Virus record (IMG/VR): IMGVR_UViG_3300009154_000010
Location: 1 to 39,756 of that record
Direction: 5' to 3' (one strand)
DNA: 39,756 nucleotides
Origin: a virus
Part shown: positions 1 to 8,368 of the stretch, piece by piece
How positions within the stretch are numbered: position 1 is the first letter of the stretch
Layout of the letters: each line of letters begins with the position of its first letter
The notes under the pieces: model-generated
The model's database searches: none
The model's input: only the letters and a program-made list of their open reading frames with translations
What the model was told of the DNA's origin: nothing
Made by a program: the position numbers and the translations under genes

Positions 1-123
1 AACTGTTGGTCCGTTTAAACGATACCAGTCAGTGTCGTTAATCATTTGAGCAATTATGTCTGCTGTATATTTAAATGAACCATCGGGCTTGCGAACACTT
101 TGGTAAAGAGCATTTAATTCAGG
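1..123. repeat. Left copy of 123-bp terminal direct repeat
   Basis: Positions 1-123 are identical to 39634-39756. The repeat lies inside one open reading frame, and joining the copies restores an uninterrupted 307-codon gene. The simplest reading is the overlap of a circular (or circularly permuted) assembly, giving a unit length of 39633 bp. A true short direct terminal repeat cannot be excluded from sequence alone. Confidence 0.95.
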
Positions 124-189
124 GATTGTCTGCAATGCAGTAATAATCCATGTGGACATAGGTGCATCGGGTTTAGTTGTGTCTGCCAT
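1..189 (-). CDS. N-terminal part of a 307-aa virion protein (gene continues at 38899-39756)
   Basis: The ATG at 189 begins MADTTKPDAPMSTW and the frame stays open to position 1, giving 63 codons. The same frame continues in the right-end copy of the repeat and ends at 38899. The full protein is therefore 307 aa, 48 residues longer at the N-terminus than if it began at the Met encoded at 45 (39678 in the other copy). The start overlaps the upstream gene's stop as TAATG, typical of translational coupling in this late operon. It sits between two internal virion protein genes. No known domain is recognised; a role as an internal or ejection protein is inferred from position only. Confidence 0.85.
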   Translation of the reverse strand, partial: MADTTKPDAPMSTWIITALQTIPELNALYQSVRKPDGSFKYTADIIAQMINDTDWYRLNGPTV

Positions 190-1538
190 TATGCTTTAAG
201 TCCTAACGCTTTAGTCAATGCATTTCCAAATACATCTGCTGTTTGGAAGTCGCTATATCGTGGGTCTTGTTTTGCGTAAGCCTCAACATCGGCAAGCACA
301 TCTGACTGTCCATAACCTGGTGTAGTTTTAACCCTTGTTGTATTGCCAGTAGTTGTGCGTATTGTTTTGCTTGGGTTCTTGGCTTCGTTCTTACGAACAA
401 TTTTAAGAATATCTTGAAACATTTTATCATCAACATTAGCCAATCCAAGCGATTGAGCCAGTTGACGCTTTGTTAAAGTTTTAACATCAGACTCAGCCAT
501 TGGGCTTGTATCAATGGTTGTGCTGGTTTGGCTTCCGCCACTACCGCTTATACCTTTTGTTAAATTAAGAATATCCCATGGTGTCATCTTTGCTCCAGCC
601 TTGCTGTAAGCCTGAGATTGTTCACCGTAATAAGTCCAAGCAGCATGGAGTTGTTTATCTTGTTCCATTGCATTACCAGTAAACATAATGCCAGCACTTT
701 GAAACTTATTTCTTATGTCTTTAATTCCTTCGGCAGTAGTAGGAAACATCTTTTCCCAATTACCTGTGCTAACAACTTCTGGCTTTAATGTATCTGGTGT
801 TTTTGTTCCTGGTTTTAAAGGAGCCATCCAAGAACCTGGAACCGTAACTTGCTTTCCAGTGTAAACGCCAAAGTTACCTAAACCACTAATAGCAGCATCT
901 TGCCCATATTGTAATTTAAGCCCAGGCAAGTCTGCAATTTTAAGTCCAAGTTGTTTATTCAATGGTGAGTTAACTAAAGCATTTGGGTCAGCACCATTGG
1001 CAAGGGCAGCAACGATTGCTTGTTCATCTGCTTGAATACCAAGTTGTGCAGCAGATGTTTGGTCTTGATTATTGCCACCCATTGCTTTGCCAATACTGCC
1101 AGCAGCCTGAGCGCCACCATAAATTCCAACTGCGCCAATTAAGGCTTTCTTTTTTAAACTCATTTTGGCTTTTGTTGTAATAGCCTCACCAACAACTTCG
1201 CCTGTAGTTTCTGCACCTTTTTTAGCAAACTTGGCAGCAATTAACCTACCTATGGATGACTTGCCTAATGCTTGTGCAATACCGCCACCTACTACAGCAG
1301 CACCACCAAGTGGATGTTCCATCCAAAATGCTTGAGGTAGGTCAGCCTTCTTAGCAATACCTTTAAGGTTGCGTTGCCAAAATGCTTGATTAGGTAGCAC
1401 ACCTTCATTGTCAATAATATACTGCACATCTTTTGCAGTTTTAATATATGGAAGGTCTGCAGCAATGGCTTTGTCATCAATACCAGGAAACGCTTGTTTT
1501 AGAAGCGCTGTCTTTTCTATATCTGTTAGTTCTGCCAT
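189..1538 (-). CDS. Putative internal virion (ejection) protein, 449 aa
   Basis: A 449-aa protein in the late operon, directly after the 2027-aa gene. I do not recognise a family. Two Gly/Ala-rich hydrophobic stretches stand out, around residues 78-90 (AAVVGGGIAQALG) and about 132-150 (ALIGAVGIYGGAQAAGSIG), each next to lysine-rich sequence. These could be membrane-active segments. The remainder is polar and helical looking, and the C-terminus has a Lys/Thr-rich patch. Podoviruses commonly encode several large internal proteins that leave the head with the DNA, and this gene lies where such genes cluster (portal, internal proteins, scaffold, coat). That role is inferred. Confidence 0.7.
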   Translation of the reverse strand: MAELTDIEKTALLKQAFPGIDDKAIAADLPYIKTAKDVQYIIDNEGVLPNQAFWQRNLKGIAKKADLPQAFWMEHPLGGAAVVGGGIAQALGKSSIGRLIAAKFAKKGAETTGEVVGEAITTKAKMSLKKKALIGAVGIYGGAQAAGSIGKAMGGNNQDQTSAAQLGIQADEQAIVAALANGADPNALVNSPLNKQLGLKIADLPGLKLQYGQDAAISGLGNFGVYTGKQVTVPGSWMAPLKPGTKTPDTLKPEVVSTGNWEKMFPTTAEGIKDIRNKFQSAGIMFTGNAMEQDKQLHAAWTYYGEQSQAYSKAGAKMTPWDILNLTKGISGSGGSQTSTTIDTSPMAESDVKTLTKRQLAQSLGLANVDDKMFQDILKIVRKNEAKNPSKTIRTTTGNTTRVKTTPGYGQSDVLADVEAYAKQDPRYSDFQTADVFGNALTKALGLKA

Positions 1539-1542
1539 AGTC

Positions 1543-4500
1543 CTATCCCAAGGTTACAGGGTCATTTTGCAAGAATCGTTGGTAGAAACCATCAAACTCT
1601 CCACCAGATTCATGCCGTAATGCCGCTATTGTGTTGTCCCACAGTTGCTTTAAATCTTCGTTGTCTTTTGCATCAAGCGAGCCAGCACTGCCTTCTGCTT
1701 TTCTGCTTGCTAACTCACGAGCAATCTGTGTGCGAGTGCTGTAGTAAATTGCTATCTGAGTAACAACAGGTCGGCTGCCATTATCTTTTAGCCATTGTGG
1801 GTCGGTAAGTATTGTTTTAATTGTTTGCATACGATAAATCCATTTGCCTTTATCTACACTGTAGAAATCAGCAGCCCAGTCTGGATTAGATTTTGCAAGT
1901 TGAGTGGTAAACATTTGCTTTGCAAGTAGCAAATCTTCCGCTCCACGCTGTGTGTATTGGTCATAACCTTGAGCAGCAAGTTGCGTATCAAGATAATCTA
2001 TAGCCTTACGATAATCAATCCAACCCATTTTTTTATTAGCCTCTTGTTTAAGAAGCGCTGGGTTGCGTTGACCACGGAAATTTTCAGTTGAACCAGGAAC
2101 TGGTGAATTACTCATTTGCCACTGGTATGCAGCCTGGCTAAAGTCATATTTACCGCTTGGGTCGTTTACTATAAAGCCAATCATTTCAGGAGAAGTTGCA
2201 CCAATTTTTGAAATAAGTGGCTTATACTTTTGAATATTTGCATTAGCCTGTTGAGATGCATTAACACCAGTATTATTTAAAGAAGCAGAGATTGTAGCCT
2301 CAGCCATTTCTGGATACATCTGCAAGAACAATGCATCTGCATCGCCCTTATATGTTTGTTGCAACTTACGGTATTGCTGTGTATACCAGTTCAAAGGCGA
2401 GTCATATTGTGCAGCAAATGGAAGTATAAGGTTAGAAAACATTTTAACCCTATACATGTTGTTTGTAAGATTTGATACTTCTTCAAATGTTGGTTCTGTG
2501 TTTCTATCACCAAGACGATATTTGATTAACTCGTAGCGATAAACAGTATTAAATGTTCTTGACCATTGACCATCACGGGTGGCTGACCAAGTTTCTGCAG
2601 CCTTTTGTGCAGCAGGTGGCAAAATAGATTTAGCAGTTGCTTGAAGTAAATTGCCTTCTTGTGGACCAAAAGGAATAATTGGCTTAAGGATGCTTTCCAA
2701 ATCTGGGCGCATCTTTTCCAATTCACCTGCAGGTATAGCAACGATTGGTCCAAAACCAGCAGTTGCTTCACCTTGAAACATAACATCCATAGACCTAATT
2801 GGAATACTTATTTGACTTCCCGCACTGCGAATAGCAGCAGCAAGTCCAGAAGCACCAGGTATTTTTTCCATGGTTTGCATAAAAGATTCAGGCATAGGCA
2901 AAACAATTACATTGTCATAACTAAACTTATTTGTAGGGTTTCCATTGGAATCTACAACATTGTTTTGATTGCTAAGAGAGGCAGTAATTTGCCCAGCCTT
3001 AGCAACTGCCACTGGGTTATCTGATGACAGTGTTGCCCAACGGCGAACTGTGTTTTCCCATGCGCTAAAGAACGGCATAATGTAACGCATTTTTTCGCCA
3101 GCGTATGACTTACGCATAATTGTAAAGAGAGTTTTATTTACTTCTTTACGAGTTGATTCAATGGCATCTTTGCGAAGCCCATTGATTTCATCAACGGTAA
3201 GTTCAGCATTGGCATCACCAATTTGTGAGCGCTTTAAAGATAACGCAATGTTTGCACGCTGTTGCATTTCGCTACGGTATACAGCACGAGCCAATGGGTG
3301 ACGAGCAAGTGTAGTTTCAGGTAATGAACCAAGGAAATAGAATAGTTTATTTACTACAGCCTGGGTTCCATCTTGCCATCCGCTAATCTTTGGACCAACT
3401 GGAACAACGCTACCAATAATGTCTGGCATTGTTGGGTTGTCTTTAAAGTGTTCACGAAGCCATATTTCATTAACTTGCTTATTACGGAAAGCCTCTTGAA
3501 TACTAGAATCTGGAAGATAACGCTGGTATGCACTATGTAGGTTTCCTACAAAGTCCTCAGCACTTGTTCCAACATTAAGGTTTTCGCTTGCCACCTTAAA
3601 TGCTTGGTCATCAATGTTCATTTTAGATGCGTAGGTTTTACCCTCTGGACTACGCAACCATTTGATTACAGACTCAGGAGTTTTTCCATTTAAAAATTGC
3701 TCAATGATTGGGTCAATTTTATTCTCCGTAGGTGAACGAAAAAAGTTATTAAGGAAGTTTGCATAGCCAGTAAAATATCGTGGGTCTTTAGTGCTTAAGC
3801 GAACTTCGTTCATATTGCCATAGCGTGCTGCAAATAATTGAGATGGTGAATCTGCAAGTAACTTGTAAGTATCAGCGTTGTCTGTGCGTTGTGCAAGAAT
3901 CTGACCAAGTTCGCCATGGAAAGCATCTGGATATTCAATAACAGTGCCATCGTAAAGTTTTGCTTTACGCATACCTGTGCCAACAAGTTTTTTAGAGGTA
4001 GTTAAACGATTTTCCTCAGCAACACGAGCATCAAGTTTTACCAACATCTTTTCGTGTTTTGCTCTAGCAATAGCATCTCTATCTGCTAAATCACGAATTA
4101 AAGATGTTATGCCATCGGTTGGGTATTTACCGCTTCCGAGGTGGTTGGCGAGGTCGTTAAGGCTTGCTGCACGATTTGGTTGGCTAAGTTCTGGGCGAAC
4201 GCCTTGCGTTCCTCTGGTGACATCTGACCGAAAGGCTTTGGTGCCTTGACCCAATGCAAACCCTGCGCTTGCTCCTTCATCGCCTGTTCCTCCTGTTGAA
4301 ATAAATCCATCTTCACCTCGTGCGTATGCATCAAGGTCTGCTATGCCCTGTTGATTTCTTTCTTTACCAAGTTTAATAGCCTGCGCTTTATCCTTGATAA
4401 CATTTACTGGGTCAGCCCAGATGTGCATACTACCATCTTCGGCAGGTGCAACCCAAAATCCAAAGTGGTCAGCCTGTGCAAACTTATCAACAGTGTTTTC

Positions 4501-7500
4501 AATGTGCTCGGTTAAGTGCTGAGCCATGGCTTCTGGGTTAGCCTTAGCAGCATCAAGGCTGTATTGGAAGGTTCCGCCACGAACTGCCACGGCAAGACCG
4601 CCATCAGGAACATCGCCTGTCATAAACTTAAATGTGCCACCATTGTTTTCAATGGTTTGTTGAATCATTTGAATAATTTTAGTTTGGTTACTTGTTACTG
4701 TGCGAGTATTACGAATAGCATCAAGTTGGCGTTTGGCAAGAATCTGTGCTGGTTTATTAGTTCCAGTTTCAACCATTGTTGGGTCAACCAAAACAGTAGC
4801 ACGACCATTAGCCTTAACATCTGGAAGCGTTACTTTGCCAATACCATTGGCACGCATCCAATCAAAGATTTCTTTTTCTTTACCCTTCCAGGAATCTGGT
4901 TTACGGGCATCAAGACCAAGAGCCTTAAGTTCTGGATAATCGTTTAAACCAAGTTTTACTCTTGTGCCATTATTAGTGCGAAGGTCAACATGAGTTCCAA
5001 ATACTTTGGATGAAATAACTTGTCCCTGATTGCCAGGTTTACGAACTCGGAAAGTTCCTTCAACAAGCATCTTTTGTGAAACGCTATCTGGGTCAACAGC
5101 ACGCCATGTTCCAGATTGTGGATTGTAAAGTTCTACTTGGTTACCTTTGGCAACACTGTTACGGAATCCATCTTTCATATCTGCAGCAATAGTTTGCATT
5201 GCAAGTGAAGGTTTGCGTATGCCACCTTCTTTAATAAGAGCGCCAGTTTCTGCGCTGCGAAGGTTCTTTGGCATAGCATAAGCACGACCAGTAGTGCGCT
5301 TGTAAATCTCAGATGCTGAGATTGTTGGCATGCCTTTTTCTGCATAACGCCCAGCAATATCATCTGAATAAGTCATAGCCAATGGGCGATTAGGATTAAA
5401 TCCACGAAGTGCTGTAGGTGAACCATGATACAAATACTCACCACTACGGTATGAGGAAATGTTTAAAAACTCCATGGTTTGTTCTTCTGTAAGTTGACCT
5501 CGTTTAAACGCAAGTTCAACTGCTGCCATGTGGTCATCAATTTCTTGATTTAATTTAGCAATTTGTGCACGCTCTAGTTGAACCTGAGCCATTGCACTAC
5601 GAAGTTTTACTGAATCTTCACGCAAACCTTTAGCAACAAGGCTTCTATCTGTCATACGGTCCATGCCGATTTGACGATGTTCCCACCAGTTTTTAAAACC
5701 ATCTTTGCTTAGGTCTGATGCAGCAACTAAACCGTATCCCTTTGCAAGAATAGACATTGTGGCTTCGCCAACATTTCGCACAGTGTAACCAAGGCGCAAA
5801 AGAACTGATGCTTTCCATGCATCATTAAGTATTCCATAAAGATATTGGTCCCTATCAGGGTCAACAATGCCATGGCTACCTTCAATAGCCTTAATCAAAC
5901 CACTGTTTTCTTTAAGGATACGAGCATAGTTTTCTAAGTCAACCATAGGCAAAGCATTGGCACCTTGGCGTTCAAGATAAGGAATTTTAAGGATGGTGTC
6001 ATCATTGGTCATTAAAAACTTACGGTCTTTAATTGAATCCATTGCTGTTTTACGGCGACCCTTGTATGCGTTCCAAATAAACTTGGCTGTTTCGTCTGAG
6101 ATGCCAAGTCCTTCATGGATTGCAGTTGTTGCAAAATCTTCAAATGACTGCGCTACACGAGTGCGGTTTTCTGGAATATCTCCAGCCCTAAGAAAGTCAT
6201 CATAGTGGCGTTCAATAATTGGAGCAGCCTTTTCGTTACCAACAATACGGCGAAGCATGCCAGCAAATGCTTGCATTTCTTTAAATGAATCTGAATCGTT
6301 AGCATTAAAATAACCAGCAGGGCGTTCTTCTGCCCACTTTTCTGCAAAGTTAATTACCGCTACAACTGGATGATACTTAGTTGGTTGGAAAATACCAAAG
6401 GTTGGATAAGCAGTCATCTCGTCTGCCTTGATACCCATTGCACGAGCGTACTTACGCTCAGCCTGTTGTACTGCTAACTTTTCAAATGCAGATGTACCAA
6501 ATGTACGCTTGCTTAGGTCTGCACCCTTTTCAGTTAACTTAGTTAAGTAATCAAAGTAAGGGTCTTTTGCTAGTTGCGCTACATGTTCTGCTGCTGCATC
6601 AAGCATATTGACATCTTCTGTAATTCCATTGGTTGGAATATTGTTAAGGATGTCCTCATCCATTTTAGATACTGGCTTTAATTTGTCATAAACAAAAGCC
6701 AAATCTTTGCGCTTATCAACAAGACGACCCATTGCTACTGTGTCTTTATTGGAAAGAGCAAGAAGTGTATCTGCTACATCGTCAACAGTTTTTACTTCAC
6801 CAAGAAGCCATGACATAGTTGGGGCATCATTAGATGCTTGAACTGCTGGGTGGTTAATGATTTTAGTTGCATCATTTTTAGCAAACCACTCCATTGTGTT
6901 ATACAAACTACCGTCAGCATTGCGACCTTCGTTAATTTTTGCAGCCAATGTTTCTGGTGAAATAATGGTTGCTTTACGAACGGCATTTGGTTTAAACAAA
7001 AATTCTCTGCCCAAAGAACCAAGAGTTGCATCAGTGCCACCCATTGGGCGAGTAACTAATGCTGCTTTGGCTAAGCCTAGTCCTTTACCAACCTTACCTA
7101 GTGGGTCAGTTACTGTTGTAAAAAATGTGTCATAGGCACCAGATAAAGTTTTATAGCGCCAATTTGTGTCAAAAATTTCACGGTCTTTAGGGTCAAAAAT
7201 ATTAAAGTTGCCATGCAATTCAGTGGCAGTTGGGTCTAGGCTTGATTGCAAATATGCAATAGATTGCCCAATAGAAATGTCGCTACGCTGATTCCATGCT
7301 TCTTGAAAATTACCAGTGGCAATACCAGTTGCTAAAGCAGACACTGGTTGACGAGCATATTTGCCACCAACATCGTAAATAAAACGAGAAGCAGGAAGCA
7401 ATACATCATTAAATGTTGCGCCTAAAGCCTTGCGTGGTAGGTAAGTAGTGCCAGCAAGAGAAGCCTTAAATGTATCTCCTGCTAATTGGAAAGCATCACC

Positions 7501-7626
7501 CATCCATGATTTGTCATTGGTTGCAACAGATGCAACATCATGTAACAATATTGGTAATCCAATTTCATTACCAAAGTTTGATATTTGCTTTCCAGCCCAA
7601 TTACCTAAATTATTTACAAATGTCAT
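1543..7626 (-). CDS. Giant internal virion protein, 2027 aa, with a possible ADP-ribosyltransferase-like segment
   Basis: This is the largest gene of the genome and takes up 15 percent of it. It starts at the ATG at 7626, overlapping the previous stop as TAATG. Most of the protein is not recognisable. Around residues 731-766 it reads YLYHGSPTALRGFNP followed by SDDIAGRYAEKG. This resembles the first strand and following helix of phage ADP-ribosyltransferase domains (a Y-H-G-S/T motif, then D-x-A-x-x-YA). A later stretch with WVAPAEDGSMHIWADP and a Gln-Ala helix resembles accessory domains seen in giant phage head or ejection proteins. Its position after portal and before scaffold fits a protein injected into the host with the DNA. 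The catalytic Glu of the transferase was not located, so that part is tentative. Confidence 0.8.
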   Translation of the reverse strand: MTFVNNLGNWAGKQISNFGNEIGLPILLHDVASVATNDKSWMGDAFQLAGDTFKASLAGTTYLPRKALGATFNDVLLPASRFIYDVGGKYARQPVSALATGIATGNFQEAWNQRSDISIGQSIAYLQSSLDPTATELHGNFNIFDPKDREIFDTNWRYKTLSGAYDTFFTTVTDPLGKVGKGLGLAKAALVTRPMGGTDATLGSLGREFLFKPNAVRKATIISPETLAAKINEGRNADGSLYNTMEWFAKNDATKIINHPAVQASNDAPTMSWLLGEVKTVDDVADTLLALSNKDTVAMGRLVDKRKDLAFVYDKLKPVSKMDEDILNNIPTNGITEDVNMLDAAAEHVAQLAKDPYFDYLTKLTEKGADLSKRTFGTSAFEKLAVQQAERKYARAMGIKADEMTAYPTFGIFQPTKYHPVVAVINFAEKWAEERPAGYFNANDSDSFKEMQAFAGMLRRIVGNEKAAPIIERHYDDFLRAGDIPENRTRVAQSFEDFATTAIHEGLGISDETAKFIWNAYKGRRKTAMDSIKDRKFLMTNDDTILKIPYLERQGANALPMVDLENYARILKENSGLIKAIEGSHGIVDPDRDQYLYGILNDAWKASVLLRLGYTVRNVGEATMSILAKGYGLVAASDLSKDGFKNWWEHRQIGMDRMTDRSLVAKGLREDSVKLRSAMAQVQLERAQIAKLNQEIDDHMAAVELAFKRGQLTEEQTMEFLNISSYRSGEYLYHGSPTALRGFNPNRPLAMTYSDDIAGRYAEKGMPTISASEIYKRTTGRAYAMPKNLRSAETGALIKEGGIRKPSLAMQTIAADMKDGFRNSVAKGNQVELYNPQSGTWRAVDPDSVSQKMLVEGTFRVRKPGNQGQVISSKVFGTHVDLRTNNGTRVKLGLNDYPELKALGLDARKPDSWKGKEKEIFDWMRANGIGKVTLPDVKANGRATVLVDPTMVETGTNKPAQILAKRQLDAIRNTRTVTSNQTKIIQMIQQTIENNGGTFKFMTGDVPDGGLAVAVRGGTFQYSLDAAKANPEAMAQHLTEHIENTVDKFAQADHFGFWVAPAEDGSMHIWADPVNVIKDKAQAIKLGKERNQQGIADLDAYARGEDGFISTGGTGDEGASAGFALGQGTKAFRSDVTRGTQGVRPELSQPNRAASLNDLANHLGSGKYPTDGITSLIRDLADRDAIARAKHEKMLVKLDARVAEENRLTTSKKLVGTGMRKAKLYDGTVIEYPDAFHGELGQILAQRTDNADTYKLLADSPSQLFAARYGNMNEVRLSTKDPRYFTGYANFLNNFFRSPTENKIDPIIEQFLNGKTPESVIKWLRSPEGKTYASKMNIDDQAFKVASENLNVGTSAEDFVGNLHSAYQRYLPDSSIQEAFRNKQVNEIWLREHFKDNPTMPDIIGSVVPVGPKISGWQDGTQAVVNKLFYFLGSLPETTLARHPLARAVYRSEMQQRANIALSLKRSQIGDANAELTVDEINGLRKDAIESTRKEVNKTLFTIMRKSYAGEKMRYIMPFFSAWENTVRRWATLSSDNPVAVAKAGQITASLSNQNNVVDSNGNPTNKFSYDNVIVLPMPESFMQTMEKIPGASGLAAAIRSAGSQISIPIRSMDVMFQGEATAGFGPIVAIPAGELEKMRPDLESILKPIIPFGPQEGNLLQATAKSILPPAAQKAAETWSATRDGQWSRTFNTVYRYELIKYRLGDRNTEPTFEEVSNLTNNMYRVKMFSNLILPFAAQYDSPLNWYTQQYRKLQQTYKGDADALFLQMYPEMAEATISASLNNTGVNASQQANANIQKYKPLISKIGATSPEMIGFIVNDPSGKYDFSQAAYQWQMSNSPVPGSTENFRGQRNPALLKQEANKKMGWIDYRKAIDYLDTQLAAQGYDQYTQRGAEDLLLAKQMFTTQLAKSNPDWAADFYSVDKGKWIYRMQTIKTILTDPQWLKDNGSRPVVTQIAIYYSTRTQIARELASRKAEGSAGSLDAKDNEDLKQLWDNTIAALRHESGGEFDGFYQRFLQNDPVTLG

Positions 7627-8087
7627 TAAAGAACGCTCCGCAAATAACGAACATAAGTGCGGAAGGCGTTAGAAGCGGAAGGAGATTCTGCAAGAAGTGA
7701 AAGCGTTGGCAATGCTGTAAGCATGCGCTTACGGTCCTCAGTTGCAAGAGTCTGGTCATTTGCATACATAACTTCGCTACCAGCACCAGGACCTGTATCA
7801 ACACCAGTAGTAACTGGCTCATCAGGGCGTTGTGTTGGTGCATCTAACGGAACAATTTGCTGTCCGACTGGTGCTGTTTGTGGGCGACCCATTGAAGGAG
7901 TTGCTGCAAAAGTTGGAGAAGCGTTCATTGGAGCAGATGTCTGTAGTTCTTGCATGGCTTGATTTTCGCCATAAGCCCCACCAGTCATTGCTTGCGCTGC
8001 TTGTGTTCCGCCATTACCACTGCCACCTGTTGCTGAAACAGAATAGTTATTCTGCGGTGCAGTTGGGCGATTGCCTCCTGATGCCAT
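7626..8087 (-). CDS. Low-complexity virion-associated protein, 153 aa
   Basis: The N-terminal two thirds is rich in Gly, Ala, Asn, Pro and Gln (SATGGSGNGG and APTQRPDEPVTTG, for example) and is probably disordered. The C-terminal 40 residues look helical (EDRKRMLTALPTLSLLAESPS). The frame also has an ATG at 8093. I chose 8087 because AAAGGAG lies at a better distance from it. It sits between a small basic protein gene and the 2027-aa gene, and its stop overlaps the next ATG. Similar disordered proteins occur next to portal genes in actinophage-like genomes. Function unknown. Confidence 0.75.
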   Translation of the reverse strand: MASGGNRPTAPQNNYSVSATGGSGNGGTQAAQAMTGGAYGENQAMQELQTSAPMNASPTFAATPSMGRPQTAPVGQQIVPLDAPTQRPDEPVTTGVDTGPGAGSEVMYANDQTLATEDRKRMLTALPTLSLLAESPSASNAFRTYVRYLRSVL

Positions 8088-8127
8088 GTGCATCTCCTTT
8101 CCAATTAAGGTCAGTATTTAAAAGTAG

Positions 8128-8150
8128 TGAGCAGTTTTTAAACTTACTCA
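8128..8150 (-). promoter_or_regulatory. Late intergenic hairpin, copy 1
   Basis: On the minus strand an arm TGAGTA is separated by 11 bases from TGCTCA, an imperfect 6-bp inverted repeat. It lies in a short gap upstream of the gene starting at 8087. A closely related element with perfect arms is at 28164-28186. Both share CCTGAG and a run close to TTAAAACTGCTCA. It could be a late promoter element, an intra-operon attenuator or a processing site. Confidence 0.5.
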
Positions 8151-8160
8151 GGTTTAATAC

Positions 8161-8352
8161 TTACTTTGAGCCTCTTGTGCCCTTAGGTGCCTTTGTTAAC
8201 ATTGTTGTTGATGCGCTAGGCTTTGAAGCCTTAGGCATACCAGCGTTTGTAGGCTGTTGAACATTTGCCTTTCCAGCGCCACCCTGATTAGCAGGCTTTG
8301 ATGCTTTGCCAGGTTGGTTGTTTGGATACTTTGCTGTGCTTGTGTTTGCCAT
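8161..8352 (-). CDS. Small basic low-complexity protein, 63 aa
   Basis: The protein is rich in Lys, Ala, Pro, Gly, Asn and Thr (KASKPANQGGAGKANVQQP, for example), strongly basic and without hydrophobic segments. A very strong ribosome-binding site (GGGGGGAGGG) precedes the ATG at 8352. It sits between the portal gene and a disordered-protein gene, so it may be a head-internal or DNA-binding peptide. No family recognised. Confidence 0.7.
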   Translation of the reverse strand: MANTSTAKYPNNQPGKASKPANQGGAGKANVQQPTNAGMPKASKPSASTTMLTKAPKGTRGSK

Positions 8353-8368
8353 GGTTACCCTCCCCCCT

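Noticed and set aside
2659-3024. 121-codon plus-strand frame opposite the giant gene
   Set aside because: Antisense shadow with no start signal or recognisable protein features.
4107-4334. 75-codon Gln/Ala-rich leftward frame inside the giant gene
   Set aside because: It overlaps the well-supported 2027-aa frame and has no ribosome-binding site.
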